Shown piece by piece: positions 1-10,789 of a DNA stretch of 64,000 nt. Where the stretch lies: NCBI GenBank assembly GCA_002633025.1, contig NMRB01000006.1, positions 181,039 through 245,038 of the forward strand. The letters are read 5' to 3'. Source of the DNA: Notospermus geniculatus. Taxonomy: Eukaryota > Nemertea > Pilidiophora > Heteronemertea > Lineidae. The first letter of the stretch is position 1. Every line of letters starts with the position of its first letter. The translations under genes and the position numbers were made by a program. The notes beneath the pieces were generated by a model. It had not been told where the DNA came from and ran no database searches. It worked only from the letters and a program-made list of their open reading frames with translations.

Positions 1-266
1 GTAGTGCTTGTTTTTAATTGTTAGGGGAACAATGGAAGTGCTTGTTTTTATGAAGCAGCCGGAGTAGTTATTGTTAGGGGAACAATTAGTGTTTGTTTTT
101 AAAGAAGCAGCCGGAGTAGTTATTGTTTTGGGAACGACGGTAGTGCTTGTTTTGAAAGAAGCAGACCGGAGTGGTGATTGTAAAGGGATTTAAATGGTAC
201 ATGTAGTGCTTGTTTTGAAAAAAGCAGCCGGAGTAGTTATTGTAAAGGGAACAATAGAAGTGGTGG
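1..266. repeat. Tandem repeat, about 53-bp units
   Basis: Four to five diverged units, each starting near AGTGCTTGTTTTT and continuing through GCAGCCGGAGTAGTTATTGT and a GGGAACAA-like end. The array enters from the left window edge. The minus-strand reading frame across it is just the repeat translated, with a recurring Cys-Phe-Phe-Gln-Asn-Lys-His peptide, and is not a gene. Confidence 0.8.
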
Positions 267-330
267 TTACTAAAAAGCTGTGTAATACATTTTACAGTGA
301 AGAGACCAATTGTTGGCCGGCTATTGTAAA

Positions 331-1009
331 CAGACTGGGCCGTCACGCGGTACCGTGATTCGCGCTTTACCGTGATTTCCGTGGTGAAAAGAGGAAGTAG
401 ATCGAATGTGGCGCAACCGCACAACTGCTCGCCGAGCATGGTGGGAATGGTGGTCGCGCTGCAGCGTGATATCACGGGGCAGTTGAAGTCAGCGTTTTAC
501 AATGGTTTACTTGCGAAGATTACAACAACAATCGCGGCTAACCGAGGCCACCCGAAGATAAGAGACTTTAGCACGTCTAATTTCAAAAAAGCGTCAATCG
601 TTTAAAAAAAGCGTCATTTTGAAATGACCTGTCCAAATGCAATCTCTATCATCTTATCTACATACCTGAACTGAATTTCAGGCTTTGTAGGCGTTTATGG
701 CGCCGAAAATGGCATATAATGCAGGTAGGCATGGCAGGCCTGCCATTACGGCTGTCGAGGTAAATTTCGGTCGAAAATTGCCTGTAAAATCTTTAAACGT
801 GAGTATGACACAGTGAATTCTTGCTTGTTTATTGACAAAAATTGTATAAATTTATGGTGAGAAGTTCCCGTCTCCTCCACGCAGGATTGTAGGTGTTTTC
901 TGCCAAAACAAATATTGTATTTTGTACAGCCATTGCGCGGTTGGGCGCGACAAAGTCACGTGCACGGTCATGACGGTTCCATCACGGTACCGCGTGACGG
1001 CCCAGTCTG
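331..1009. mobile_element. Non-autonomous hAT-like transposon, 5-bp target duplication
   Basis: Terminal inverted repeats start CAGACTGGGCCGTCACGCGG at the left and mirror this at the right, imperfectly over about 28 bp. The element is flanked by GTAAA on both sides (326-330 and 1010-1014), a perfect 5-bp target-site duplication. No transposase frame lies inside. CAG-starting ends fit hAT elements. Classical hATs duplicate 8 bp, but families with 5-bp duplications have been described under the hAT5 name. Assignment is by termini only. Confidence 0.7.
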
Positions 1010-1014
1010 GTAAA

Positions 1015-1550
1015 GGAACACCAGTTGACTTGCTTCGGATTGTAATTCGCAATGAATAGAAAAAAAGGAATTCGCCCATCCTCACTGAGATGACAGTCCG
1101 TCCACGTTCATTCACACTGTGACTGGACTAATCTTCGGAAAAGTATTAAGTATTACTATCTCACGAAATCTCACATCCCCCTCATTTTCATTCCCACTTG
1201 AATCTACGTTCTTTACCTTCTGTATTATTAGACTAATTTCCCTCGGAGCACTCATTTGTCTCTTAGACGCGGCATCGCCCGAAGCGTTCAGCCCACGGTA
1301 AGACGGAGCGAGGGCAAATAGAGCCACTTAAATGCTTAGACGAAAGAAGGCTCTCATCTTTCTTTGGTTACTGAATGACGCTCCTTCAGCAGTTTTTGTG
1401 ATTGCCTGGATGCGACTGTAACGAAATGTCATGTGGCCAAGATCAGACATTCGTAGATTCTGTTAACCCTCTCAGGTCGAGAACAGGGAGTACATCTATA
1501 CAGTGAGCAATCATTCGTGTGGGACATTTCCTTTACCAAACGTCGCAGAG
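1015..1550. other. Intergenic, nothing recognised
   Basis: Short frames on both strands, no domain, splice-supported exon or repeat recognised. Confidence 0.5.
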
Positions 1551-1835
1551 GCGTGGGATTGCCAGAGCCGCTGTACCTGGGATTGCCGGAGCCACTGTTC
1601 CTGGGATTGCCAGATCCACAAGCGTACCTGGGATTGCCAGATCCACTGTAGCCTACTGGGATTGCAGATCCACTGTACCTGGGATTGCCAGATCCACTGT
1701 ACCTGAGATTGCCAGATCCATTAGTGTACCTGGGATTGCCAGATCCACTGTACCTGAGGTTGCAGAGCCACTACCTGGGATTGCCAGATCCACTGTAGCT
1801 GGGATTGCCAGATCCACTGTACCTGGGATTGCCCT
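1551..1835. repeat. 24-bp minisatellite
   Basis: About twelve units of CTGGGATTGCCAGATCCACTGTAC type with some shortened units. Two overlapping plus-strand frames stay open through it only because the unit length is a multiple of three and lacks stops; neither is a credible gene. Confidence 0.9.
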
Positions 1836-2310
1836 ATTATTCTAACTTGCGTCGAAACTCACGCCAAAAAATACCACAATTTTTATCGGCGTTGATATCC
1901 CAATAGTCAACGGTTTTCCACGGATTATGGCATTTTCAAGCATGCGATAAGTAGTAACAAGAGCCATGACGAGAAGACTCAATCAGTTGGCAGCCTCTTG
2001 CGGGTATTCCCTGAACACACATAACTATGATTGCTCCTTTTTATCGCCTGGCGGGCGTGCCATGATATTCGTAATAATCGTGATTGTGCCCGGGTCAGCG
2101 GCGAGGTCGGGTTTGGTTGTCAACATTCCGTGATGTAATGTGCCAGCCTTCAGGGTCTATGTCGTTTATCATGTCAGACCTATCATTAGGTAATCTAGCC
2201 CCAATCCATATTGTGATTAGCGCTGTTTGCCTGGCGACGTTTGGGGTGGACCAGGCTCAATTCCTGTTGCTACGGCTGCACAAGCCGATGCATCGAATCA
2301 TTCAGGATGT

Positions 2311-2520
2311 TACATGTAAGCCTGCAGCATACCAGGCGATATCGCACGCGATCTGATCGCCACCGATAAAAATCGGCTATTGACGCCAGATGTGCGGTGG
2401 ACAGCGATGCGTGGAATCTTCTTGCCAGCGATGATCGCCCCCGTATCAAACAATACCAGAACCGATATCTCCTGGTCTGCGGTGGCTGGCGAGAAGATCC
2501 GAGCGGCGATCAAACATGAA
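2311..2520 (+). repeat. Dispersed repeat, copy without MITE insertion
   Basis: This stretch matches, in inverted orientation, 10490-10785. Shared blocks include CAGGCGATATCGC, a TTGACGCCAG-GTGTGCG block and a GGCGAGAAGATC block. The TA at 2454-2455 (context CAAACAATACCAGAAC) corresponds to the place where the other copy carries a 78-bp MITE, so this copy is an empty site. No coding function seen. Confidence 0.65.
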
Positions 2521-3271
2521 ATGAAAGAGGTTCATTCTTTTGAGTGGGGCAACTTAGATTAACATGGATATTAATGCCAAATACAGCCTTCAGTCCCCAG
2601 CGGGTTCATTTATTGGAGGGCGACCATAGTGTGCACCAAAAGAAAGCACCAACCATCTCTGAACATTGCAACGAGGCCTACATTCATTTAGTACAATAAT
2701 CGATTTCCAGAATTTCATTTTTCTTCCATAATAAAGTTTAATAAGCATCTTAATTTGTTTATCTTTGACCCGGACACAGGATGGTGGCACTAAGCGACAA
2801 GAGGCTGAAGCGGATGAAACTAATTTTCCACTCCATCATCGAAAAAAAGGAATACATGTATTAGCATTGCATAAACATCAAATAGTACATTATACATGTA
2901 TCAACGGTGCCCAAAACCTTCGGGTGATCGTGAGTCACAAAGCTCATGATTGTAAGATGTGGTGTTATCTAAGACTAAAATCCTAAGCATACGGCATGTA
3001 CGGCATGACCCTCGCAGCAAGACTCATATTTCACCAAAACCAGTCACTAACTTCAACAACATCTGCTTGCGACTCGAAACGGCGATGGTGCTTCACCGTT
3101 TCCCTGGTATTGCCACCTTTGCCCAAGGCAACCAGCCTCAAACCACACTCCTGCATGTGTCCTGCCGGTTCAGTACCGAGTGGTAGTAGGCAAGATTTAT
3201 ATAGCAGAGAGGTGATTGCGAAAACTCTCTAATGTCTGGACATATGTGTTCACAACTGACGTGATATTGCA
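2521..3271. other. Intergenic, nothing recognised
   Basis: Only short shadow frames; no motif or repeat that I can name. Confidence 0.5.
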
Positions 3272-3275
3272 TTAA

Positions 3276-3526
3276 AGGAGCTCGACGTCCAAGTTGTAAA
3301 CAAACTGGTTTGTTTACAAACAGTGGCCAGCAAACTAGTTTTATTCCTTCGTGAAGGTGGCAGCACCAGTAGCGCCCCGTGATCGTTAGACTGGTGCCCG
3401 GTCCAATGCAAGTCACTCACGATATTCACGTCAGTACAAATCACCGACAATAGGTGGCAGCACCGCAGGCATCGCGTGGATAGAGAACCAGTGAGTGAAC
3501 GTTTACAACTTGGACGTCCAGCTCCT
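3276..3526. mobile_element. TTAA-flanked MITE (piggyBac-like)
   Basis: Terminal inverted repeats of about 26 bp begin AGGAGCTCGACGTCCAAG (left) and AGGAGCTGGACGTCCAAG (right, read inward). Both ends abut TTAA (3272-3275 and 3527-3530), the target and duplication typical of piggyBac elements. Inside are two copies of a GGTGGCAGCACC block but no transposase. Confidence 0.75.
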
Positions 3527-4350
3527 TTAAAAACCAACGATACGGGGAGGGGCGCACTAAATTCGATCACACCGGGAATGCACCATGATTACGATTTCGT
3601 TGCGATCTCTTCTGGAAACAGACGAAAATTAATGAAATCCACCAAACGAAGAAACTGCAACCAAATCCTGCCGTGGCTTTGATTTTGAGTAAAATACACC
3701 AAAGCTTCATGTTCTACAATGACCTTCTCGAAATTTTAACGTGGCAAATCTAACACAATCGCAAAACTGGATTCCAGGTCTTAGACCACACAGAATGTAC
3801 CGGTATCTGCTAACACTGGATTAGATTTCGTTTAATGGGCAGGTTTTCTTTTGCTGTCAGCACACCTTGAACGACCCAGTAGCTTTACTACGTACGCTCC
3901 GCCTCGAGTGACGGTTTGTGATGATATTGATTTCAGCGAGATTAAGGTGAACTACATGTATTAACTCGAGAACAAGTTAAAATGCTTTATCTCTGAATTA
4001 TATGTACTCTCAAAACTACATGTACAACTGCACTGTTTCATAAATATACTAGGTGAATAAAGTTGTATTTCAACATGACATCGCTCATTTACCTTGACCT
4101 TAGTCTTGACGTTCAGACTAAACAGAAGTACGGTACACGTACACGTATCCTTGTTATCCTAAAGCTACATTTTCTTCTCATCGAAAACTGTCGTACTTAC
4201 CTACATGTATGTATTACATGGACATGCAATTATCAGTATAAGTGTGTTTCCGAAAAACAAAACGTATACATGATTGTACAGAGGTATCTAGATTTCATAC
4301 CAAGTTATAACATCCTATCTGCTGTTCTTTACGAGATATTTGCTGGTATT

Positions 4351-4449
4351 CATAAAAGCTAGCAAATGCTTTTACTTCAAGTTTTGTAGTGCATTTACAT
4401 TGGACCTTGCTGTGCAAATCTTAAGTAAAAGCATTTGCTAACATTTATG
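4351..4449. repeat. Inverted repeat, possible MITE
   Basis: Arms of 27 bp, 4351-4377 and 4423-4449, mirror each other around a 45-bp loop. The shared core is GCAAATGCTTTTACTT. No clear target duplication. Confidence 0.6.
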
Positions 4450-6035
4450 TACCAGCCATTGGCAAGAGTCCCGTTTCAAGATGGCCGACTGGCAGCCATA
4501 TTTGAAGCAGTTTCTATTACTTTGACTGCGAATTTCGATCCTTTACTTTCCCTTTTACCATCCTTAGGGTGTGAATTTATGCTTTTACTGAACTGACATG
4601 TTAGGTCCGAAACTACGGTATATCTTAAAGCGTTGCTGTGAGACCGAAAATATGATGACAAACTCGATCCAGATATCATGTGTCGCTATAATCTTTGATC
4701 TATATATCAAGGAATCACGGACTCATCCGCTTCTTATCATGTCTGAGGTTTCAGAGTCCCCTCATCACAACCATCTCTGTATATAATCTCACACTTCCAC
4801 GGCTGGTCAAAGAGCCGAGTCACTTATCTCAGCGCGTGGTCATCCTTCTAGCGATTGCAATCAATGATCCCTTGTGACCGCCTACTGATTCCCATATTGA
4901 CATGGCTTTCGCACCACTGACGGGTCATTGTACTTCAAATGGTCAACCCTTGGGGCACTGAGCTACACGGATATCGCCGGGATTGTCAAAGAGAAAGCAT
5001 TTACTGTCAGTGTTGACTGGTTTCTGGCTCCACCGACCATAAGAACCACCATTGGCCACTGAACGTATGCTTCAGTAACTTGGTTTCGTGACGCCGCCGT
5101 TGTGCATCTCATTATGGTGACCTCGTTCATAGCTTTATGCACACGATCGATGTACAGCGTAGTATACACACAGCGATAATTCATGGTGGCGAGGTCGATC
5201 ATGACCGTGAGTGTAGGCCCTACACACCGATCATTCCTGCTGGACAAGACTGTTCGAATCATCTAAGTGATCAATTAGGCATGAAGACTGTTGCCACACA
5301 TGTATGTACCTTACTTGATGAAGGCACAGTGCGTCGAACTTCTCAAGTGATGAAAACGATGGTGCCACTTGTTGGCTCATCATCTGGACTTGTGTCAGCT
5401 GAGGCTTCGACATAGAATTTTTAATACATGTACTTCCATTCTACATTTCATTATTATTTTTATCAAAAATCAAGAATAAAAAATACCTAAATACCTCATC
5501 ACAGCAAACACACTTCTTCCAAATGAATGACAGGACTGGGTCAGATGTTCTTACATGTACAGCATGGAACCTCGACACCAAGTGGTGTGGAAATTACAGC
5601 CTGGCATGCCGAGGTCAGATGAATTAAAACCAAGATTTTTCTGAGTTGCATCCTCAGCAGGCCTTGGTAAGATTCTTCCTATTGTTTACTTGGTTTCGGT
5701 GAACTAGGTCAGTAACATTTCCAAAGAAAGAAATGAAAAAAAATGTCCTGAAGGTGACATTTTTGCCAAATGGCTGATAAAAACGTTTAACTGTCACGTA
5801 ATGGATGGCAATTAATGTTTTTCAGGATGCGTTAATTAGCCGTTTGAGAAGTGGGTCTGTTTTAGGTCACACCGCAAGGAATATGCCACTTTGGAGTGTA
5901 TCCGGTGACATTGACCTTGGTCTTTTATACCAAGATGGAATACTTGAGATCAAGTGTGTCAGAGAGGATATAACTTCATTCAAAGGATGCCCGCGAGACA
6001 TCGAAATATAGAAAACAATCAATTTTTATTGGTTA

Positions 6036-6072
6036 TACCAAAAATAGATCCCCTCTTATCTATTTTTGGTTA
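6036..6072. repeat. Short hairpin, ACCAAAAATAGAT family
   Basis: TACCAAAAATAGAT is followed after 8 bases by its complement. An almost identical hairpin sits at 13979-14014 and a decayed one near 43600-43640. Confidence 0.6.
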
Positions 6073-6279
6073 TACATGTATAACTTCTACAGCTGCAAGA
6101 GAGTCTATCATTTTGCCAATGCACATGCTAATAGGCTTAAAACACTACATGTAAAACAAAAGAGAGAAATTTATCGACAGAGCAGATCCGTCGCGGCTCA
6201 TAAATACGGTGGCCCATACATGCCATGCATACATTTTTATCCGCATTACAAAATTCTGAACATTATTGTATTTTTTCTT

Positions 6280-6515
6280 ACATTTCCACCCGGGTGGAAA
6301 ACATTTCCACCCAGGTGGAAAACATTCTCACCCGGGTGGAAAACATTTCCACCCGGGTGTAAATCATTTCGACCCGGGTGTAAAACATTTCCACCCGGGT
6401 GTAAAACATTTCCACCCGGGTGGAAAACATTTTCACCCGGGTGGAAAACATTTCCACCCGGGTGGAAAACATTCTCACCCGGGTGGAAAACATTTCCACC
6501 CGGGTGGAAAACATT
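6280..6515. repeat. 21-bp palindromic minisatellite
   Basis: About eleven 21-bp units ending at an assembly gap. Each unit carries the 18-bp perfect palindrome TTTCCACCCGGGTGGAAA or a one- or two-base variant, so every unit can form a hairpin on either strand. All reading frames stay open across it; these are artefacts. Confidence 0.9.
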
Positions 6516-6796
6516 NNNNNNNNNNNNNNNNNNNNNNNNNNNNNNNNNNNNNNNNNNNNNNNNNNNNNNNNNNNNNNNNNNNNNNNNNNNNNNNNNNNNN
6601 NNNNNNNNNNNNNNNNNNNNNNNNNNNNNNNNNNNNNNNNNNNNNNNNNNNNNNNNNNNNNNNNNNNNNNNNNNNNNNNNNNNNNNNNNNNNNNNNNNNN
6701 NNNNNNNNNNNNNNNNNNNNNNNNNNNNNNNNNNNNNNNNNNNNNNNNNNNNNNNNNNNNNNNNNNNNNNNNNNNNNNNNNNNNNNNNNNNNNNNN
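6516..6796. other. Assembly gap (281 N)
   Basis: Unsequenced bases directly after the palindromic minisatellite and directly before a run of 17 C (6797-6813). The array probably continues into the gap. Confidence 0.95.
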
Positions 6797-6813
6797 CCCC
6801 CCCCCCCCCCCCC

Positions 6814-8629
6814 GTGAAGTGCATCGTGCTTTTGTCACTTCGCCATTCTCACAGCTTGAGAAGCCCATGTGCCGCATAAAGCAAGGACAGATGTGATGCG
6901 AAAACGACAGCAAGAGAAAAACACCCAGGAAACGGTAATGCTTTTTCTGGACGGCCTCAAAAACGGCAGACTTGAGACTCTAGGAAACTGGATGTGCTAA
7001 ACGTATGAACGTTATTGCATTAATATAATGTCGTCGAAGCGACTGGATACGAAACATCGTGCCACGTTAACACAATGGCTGATTCAGTATCCATTTTTTA
7101 TTTTTCTTCACTAAACTCATCCAAACTTGACCCAGTTTACCTCTCTTCCGGTTCTGTTGCGGAACTGGCCCGACAAAAATCTCGCTTTTGATGATTGCGC
7201 TTTATTACTGGTCAGATACAGGGAGACCAGGGCCGGCCGCACAGAAAGTCAGATTTAATAGTGCTTTCGTAGTGCTTTATGGTGCTTTCCTTACATGTAC
7301 GTACCTACGAAATGGAAATTTAAAAATTCAAGATGCACCACAACTCTCTCGGTCTTACATGATATCAAAAATATTTTGATGATATGCTAAAAGACGCACT
7401 GGCTGCAGGGACATTTGTGGTACCACTATCTCCTGAAATTACTATTAGGTCATGGAAATGAAGCTGAATTTCGTATTTCGTACCGTACTTCTTGTTTCGT
7501 CAGATTTGCGAAACCTCACTAATGTTTGAATGCCCACCAAGTATCGTAGTCCCTGTTGCGGGCCTACGAAATGTGTGGACTCGTTAGATTATACAGACAG
7601 CATTGGAAGACGGTAGTGGCGAAGACTCCCTGTGTCACTTGACAATGAAGAAAAGCACATTATTCTCCTGTCTCAGTGACGTATTAATCTCAATGACGTA
7701 ATGACACCCACTTGTACACGTAAATCGTGATTTATGAATGTCAGTCATGACCAACTGACCTTTTTAACAACCACAACACAAAAGTGCAATCAGAATCTGA
7801 ATTCAGTGGGATCACACACAAGTAGGCCTAATTACATATTGTTGTTATTAGCAATGCAACAAATAGATAGGAAGATGACCTGGGTAGAAAAATAAATGTA
7901 CTCTTCGTAATGGGTACTGGTACTCCCGTACTTTGGCAAATCCTATCCAATGAACGTCACAATACGAGGGTTAAAGAGTTATTTCCGGCGGCAGTACAAA
8001 CCGTAATTAACAGCAGCAATTAAAATTTGAGTTTCCCCAAAAAATTGAAGTATTTGTAAAAATGAGGTCAGCCAATTACAGTCTTCACTAAAGATACGAA
8101 AAACGCAATTAAGACCACATACTGAACGACAGTGCACAACTTTTTTATTTTAAGACGAACATCCCAGGTTTTCTTCTTTTTTTCTCACGTAGAAGTCGGT
8201 CGTAGGCCTAAAAGCCGAATTTGCCAACGCAAGGACCGGAGGTTTGGGATTGAGGGTGGTGGAAGTATGCTTGTGCGTTTTTTTGGCCCACCCAGTTTAA
8301 GCACCGCGTGTGACACCCAGATTCGAACCAATGACGTCAGAATATTTACATTTACATCTGACTGCCCATGGTTGCTTCTGCCTGTCTTTATAGGACAGGT
8401 TAATTCATATTCGAAGTCTATACAAAAACCATAAACACAAGTTTATTGCCCGAGATTGTCACAAGAGTACATTCCTTATACTTCTAGGACTCCAGTTAAT
8501 GACAATATGCAAGCAAAGTTTGCCTCTGTCTGCAAAATTAGGCCGCCCCAAGAAATAAACCTGCAAGGTCTTTATCGATGACCTTCCAATTATTTAAGAA
8601 ATTCCAGAGAACTTGATCATGAATGAGCT
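6814..8629. other. Intergenic; one hAT-like end at about 7212
   Basis: No gene supported. CAGGGCCGGCCGCACAGAAA at 7212 resembles the right end of the element at 10354-10484 and may be the remnant of a related transposon. Confidence 0.4.
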
Positions 8630-10180
8630 ATATATCAGTGTGGTGACTCAAATCTGAGTGTACGCATTGTAAGAGCTTCCTGTCTAGCAGACGACACATT
8701 TTAGCTTAGAACAATGACCTATATCGTTCAAATAAAAGCGCATATGCAGGAACTAAAACTGTGGAGACGAAGAGACAGCTCTACCATAATGTATGACAGG
8801 CATGAATCGGCTGGTGTATGCTGTACTGAAGCCATATACGCAAGAAAGGTGTGTTGAGACAAGTTAATTGCATTTTTTTCAACTAAATAGGCATCGACCC
8901 CAAATTAAACTCGTACATTATTGAAGATGAAGTTATAATACAGGTATATGACGAATAATTGACCCATAATATGCGATAGCACTTCCAAAAATCGGGAATT
9001 TGCAAAATTGAGTGTACGCATTGTAAGACTGCCTGTCTGAACGAGTGTACGCATTGTAAGACGACACAACTTGTTTCAAAAAATAGTCATTTTAACTATT
9101 CTGCCAAGGTGTTAGCTCAATGAAATGGACCCAAGCATTCATTTAAATGCACTCCTATCAACTATACTCTGCTTACGAATAGCATGTCACCACCTCACAA
9201 GGTGGTGGTCTTCATTGGTTTCACTGGATTTCTCTCTCGCTCTCTCTCTCTGTCGCCAATCTTTGGTTTCGGCAGGATAACTCAAAAAATACACCATGTA
9301 TCGCCAGAAATTTTCAGGAATTGTAGATATCCATGTTACACAGAACCCTATTGATTTTGGGGGTCATCCGCCAGAAATGAACTGTTAAATAGATAATTCA
9401 CTGGATCCGGTGTAACATCTGTGAGTGTTTCTTTAGCTCAATGTTCCCAACAATAGACGCGGCCTATAGATTTATTGTGGTTATTGTTATTGTGGGGTTA
9501 TAGTTGCCACTTCATCCGTCAGGAGGGAAACAATAAGAAAAACACAGAAATACGGGGAACACTGATCGACGTTACACCTTGTTAAATTCGAACCAGGGCC
9601 TGGAAAAATTGCTCAGGTGTAAACCCGCTAATGACGACCGCCACCTTGTGAGTGGTGGCGGTCTTAATTAGACACAGATGTACTATTCGTAAGCAGAGTA
9701 TAGTTGATAGGAGTGCATTTAAATGAATGCTTGAAACAAGTTGTGTCGTCTTACAATGCGTACACTTGTTCAGACAGGCAGTCTTACAATGCGTACACTC
9801 AATTTTGCAAATTCCCGATTTTTGGAAGTGCTATCGCCTATTATGGGTCAATTATTGGTCATATACCTGTATTATAACATCATCTTCAATAATGTACGAG
9901 TTTAATTTGGGGTCGATGCCTATTTAGTTGAAAAAAATGCAATTAACTTGTCTCAACACACCTTTCTTGTGTATATGGCTTCAGTACAGCATACAACAGC
10001 CGATTCATGCCTGTCATACATTATGGTAGAGCTGTCTCTTCGTCTCCACAGTTTTAGTTCCTGCATATGCGCTTTTATTTGAACGATATAGGTCATTGTT
10101 CTAAGCTAAAATGTGTCGTCTGCTAGACAGGAAGCTCTTACAATGCGTACACTCAGATTTGAGTCACCACACTGATATAT
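8630..10180. mobile_element. 1.55-kb foldback element with ~0.5-kb inverted arms
   Basis: The left arm (about 8630-9180) reappears in reverse complement as the right arm (about 9690-10180), beginning ATATATCAGTG and ending CACTGATATAT. Each arm contains three copies of GAGTGTACGCATTGTAAG. The ~500-bp centre is edged by two GC-rich hairpins (CACCACCTCACAAGGTGGTG near 9189 and a CCGCCACCTTGTGAG form near 9640) that mirror each other. No transposase-like frame. The arms differ at several bases, so this is not an assembly mirror artefact of identical reads. Confidence 0.8.
9236..9262. repeat. CT-rich microsatellite
   Basis: Short (CT)n tract inside the centre of the foldback element. Confidence 0.7.
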
Positions 10181-10353
10181 TGCAGTTAGTCTGCCGTTTA
10201 TAACATTACAATCTGGCCATCCGCGATGTTTTCTGCCAAAAAAAGGGGAAAGGGGCGAGAATCTGCCTTTGGGCGGTTCTCCGCTTTGTGGTATTCTCGC
10301 GTAGGATGGATATCGGTGAGCAACTCTACCAAAAACTGTAGCCAGCAGCACAG

Positions 10354-10484
10354 CAGGGTCAACCGCACACAGAAAGTCCGACAGTGCTACCAGCGCCTAT
10401 CGGCAGTCAGTTATAACGAATTTCCCCATTAAACCGCCGATAGGCACCGAAAGCACTATCGGACTTTCTGTGCGCTCGGCCCGG
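10354..10484. mobile_element. Small hAT-like MITE
   Basis: Imperfect inverted arms: CAGGGTCAACCGCACACAGA at the left, and a right end that reads CCGGGCCGAGCGCACAGAAA inward, both continuing into AGTCCGA and CCTATCGGC blocks. About 131 bp. The ends resemble the isolated end at 7212. Target duplication not recognisable. Confidence 0.5.
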
Positions 10485-10489
10485 TGATT

Positions 10490-10785
10490 TTGAAGCGATC
10501 TAATCGCTGCCGATCTTCTCCCCAGACAACGCAGACTACATCTACATGTGGGTGGTAGGTGACATCAGTTTTGGTAATAGGGAGGTTTCGCAAGCGCCCG
10601 GTTAGGCCATAGATAAACGTCGCCGTAGGGCCTAACCGGGCGCTTGCAAAAGCTCCCTATTGTTTAATAACGGCCAAACATAGCTGGCGAGAAGAATCCA
10701 CCGCTGTCCAGCGCACACCTGGCGTCAACAGCCGACTTTGCTCGCTTGCGATATCGCCTGGTGTGCTGCTGGCTTAAAGGTTCCT
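10490..10785 (-). repeat. Dispersed repeat, copy with MITE insertion
   Basis: Reverse-complement match to 2311-2520, interrupted by the MITE at 10580-10657. The flanks of the MITE join to give the arrangement seen at 2454, apart from a 3-base difference beside the insertion. Confidence 0.65.
10580..10657. mobile_element. 78-bp TA-flanked MITE
   Basis: Starts GGGAGGTTTCGCAAGCGCCC and ends with the inverted counterpart GGGCGCTTGCAAAAGCTCCC. Flanked by TA on both sides (10578-10579 and 10658-10659). Shares its first nine bases with the longer GGGAGGTTT family at 42523, 48883, 53294 and 63275 but not their interior. A TA target suggests mobilisation by a Tc1/mariner-type transposase. Confidence 0.7.
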
Positions 10786-10789
10786 TTAA

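Larger units (their letters stand above)
3531..6279. other. Intergenic, small hairpins only
   Basis: No supported gene. Contains the inverted repeats at 4351-4449 and 6036-6072, listed separately. Confidence 0.5.

Noticed and set aside
1503-1845. Two repeat-encoded frames
   Set aside because: Open only because a stop-free 24-bp unit is tandemly repeated.
6280-6515. CRISPR-like array
   Set aside because: Units are contiguous and palindromic with no unique spacers, and the genome is animal.
6076-6913. Long frames on both strands through the N gap
   Set aside because: They consist of translated minisatellite plus undefined residues; no gene evidence.
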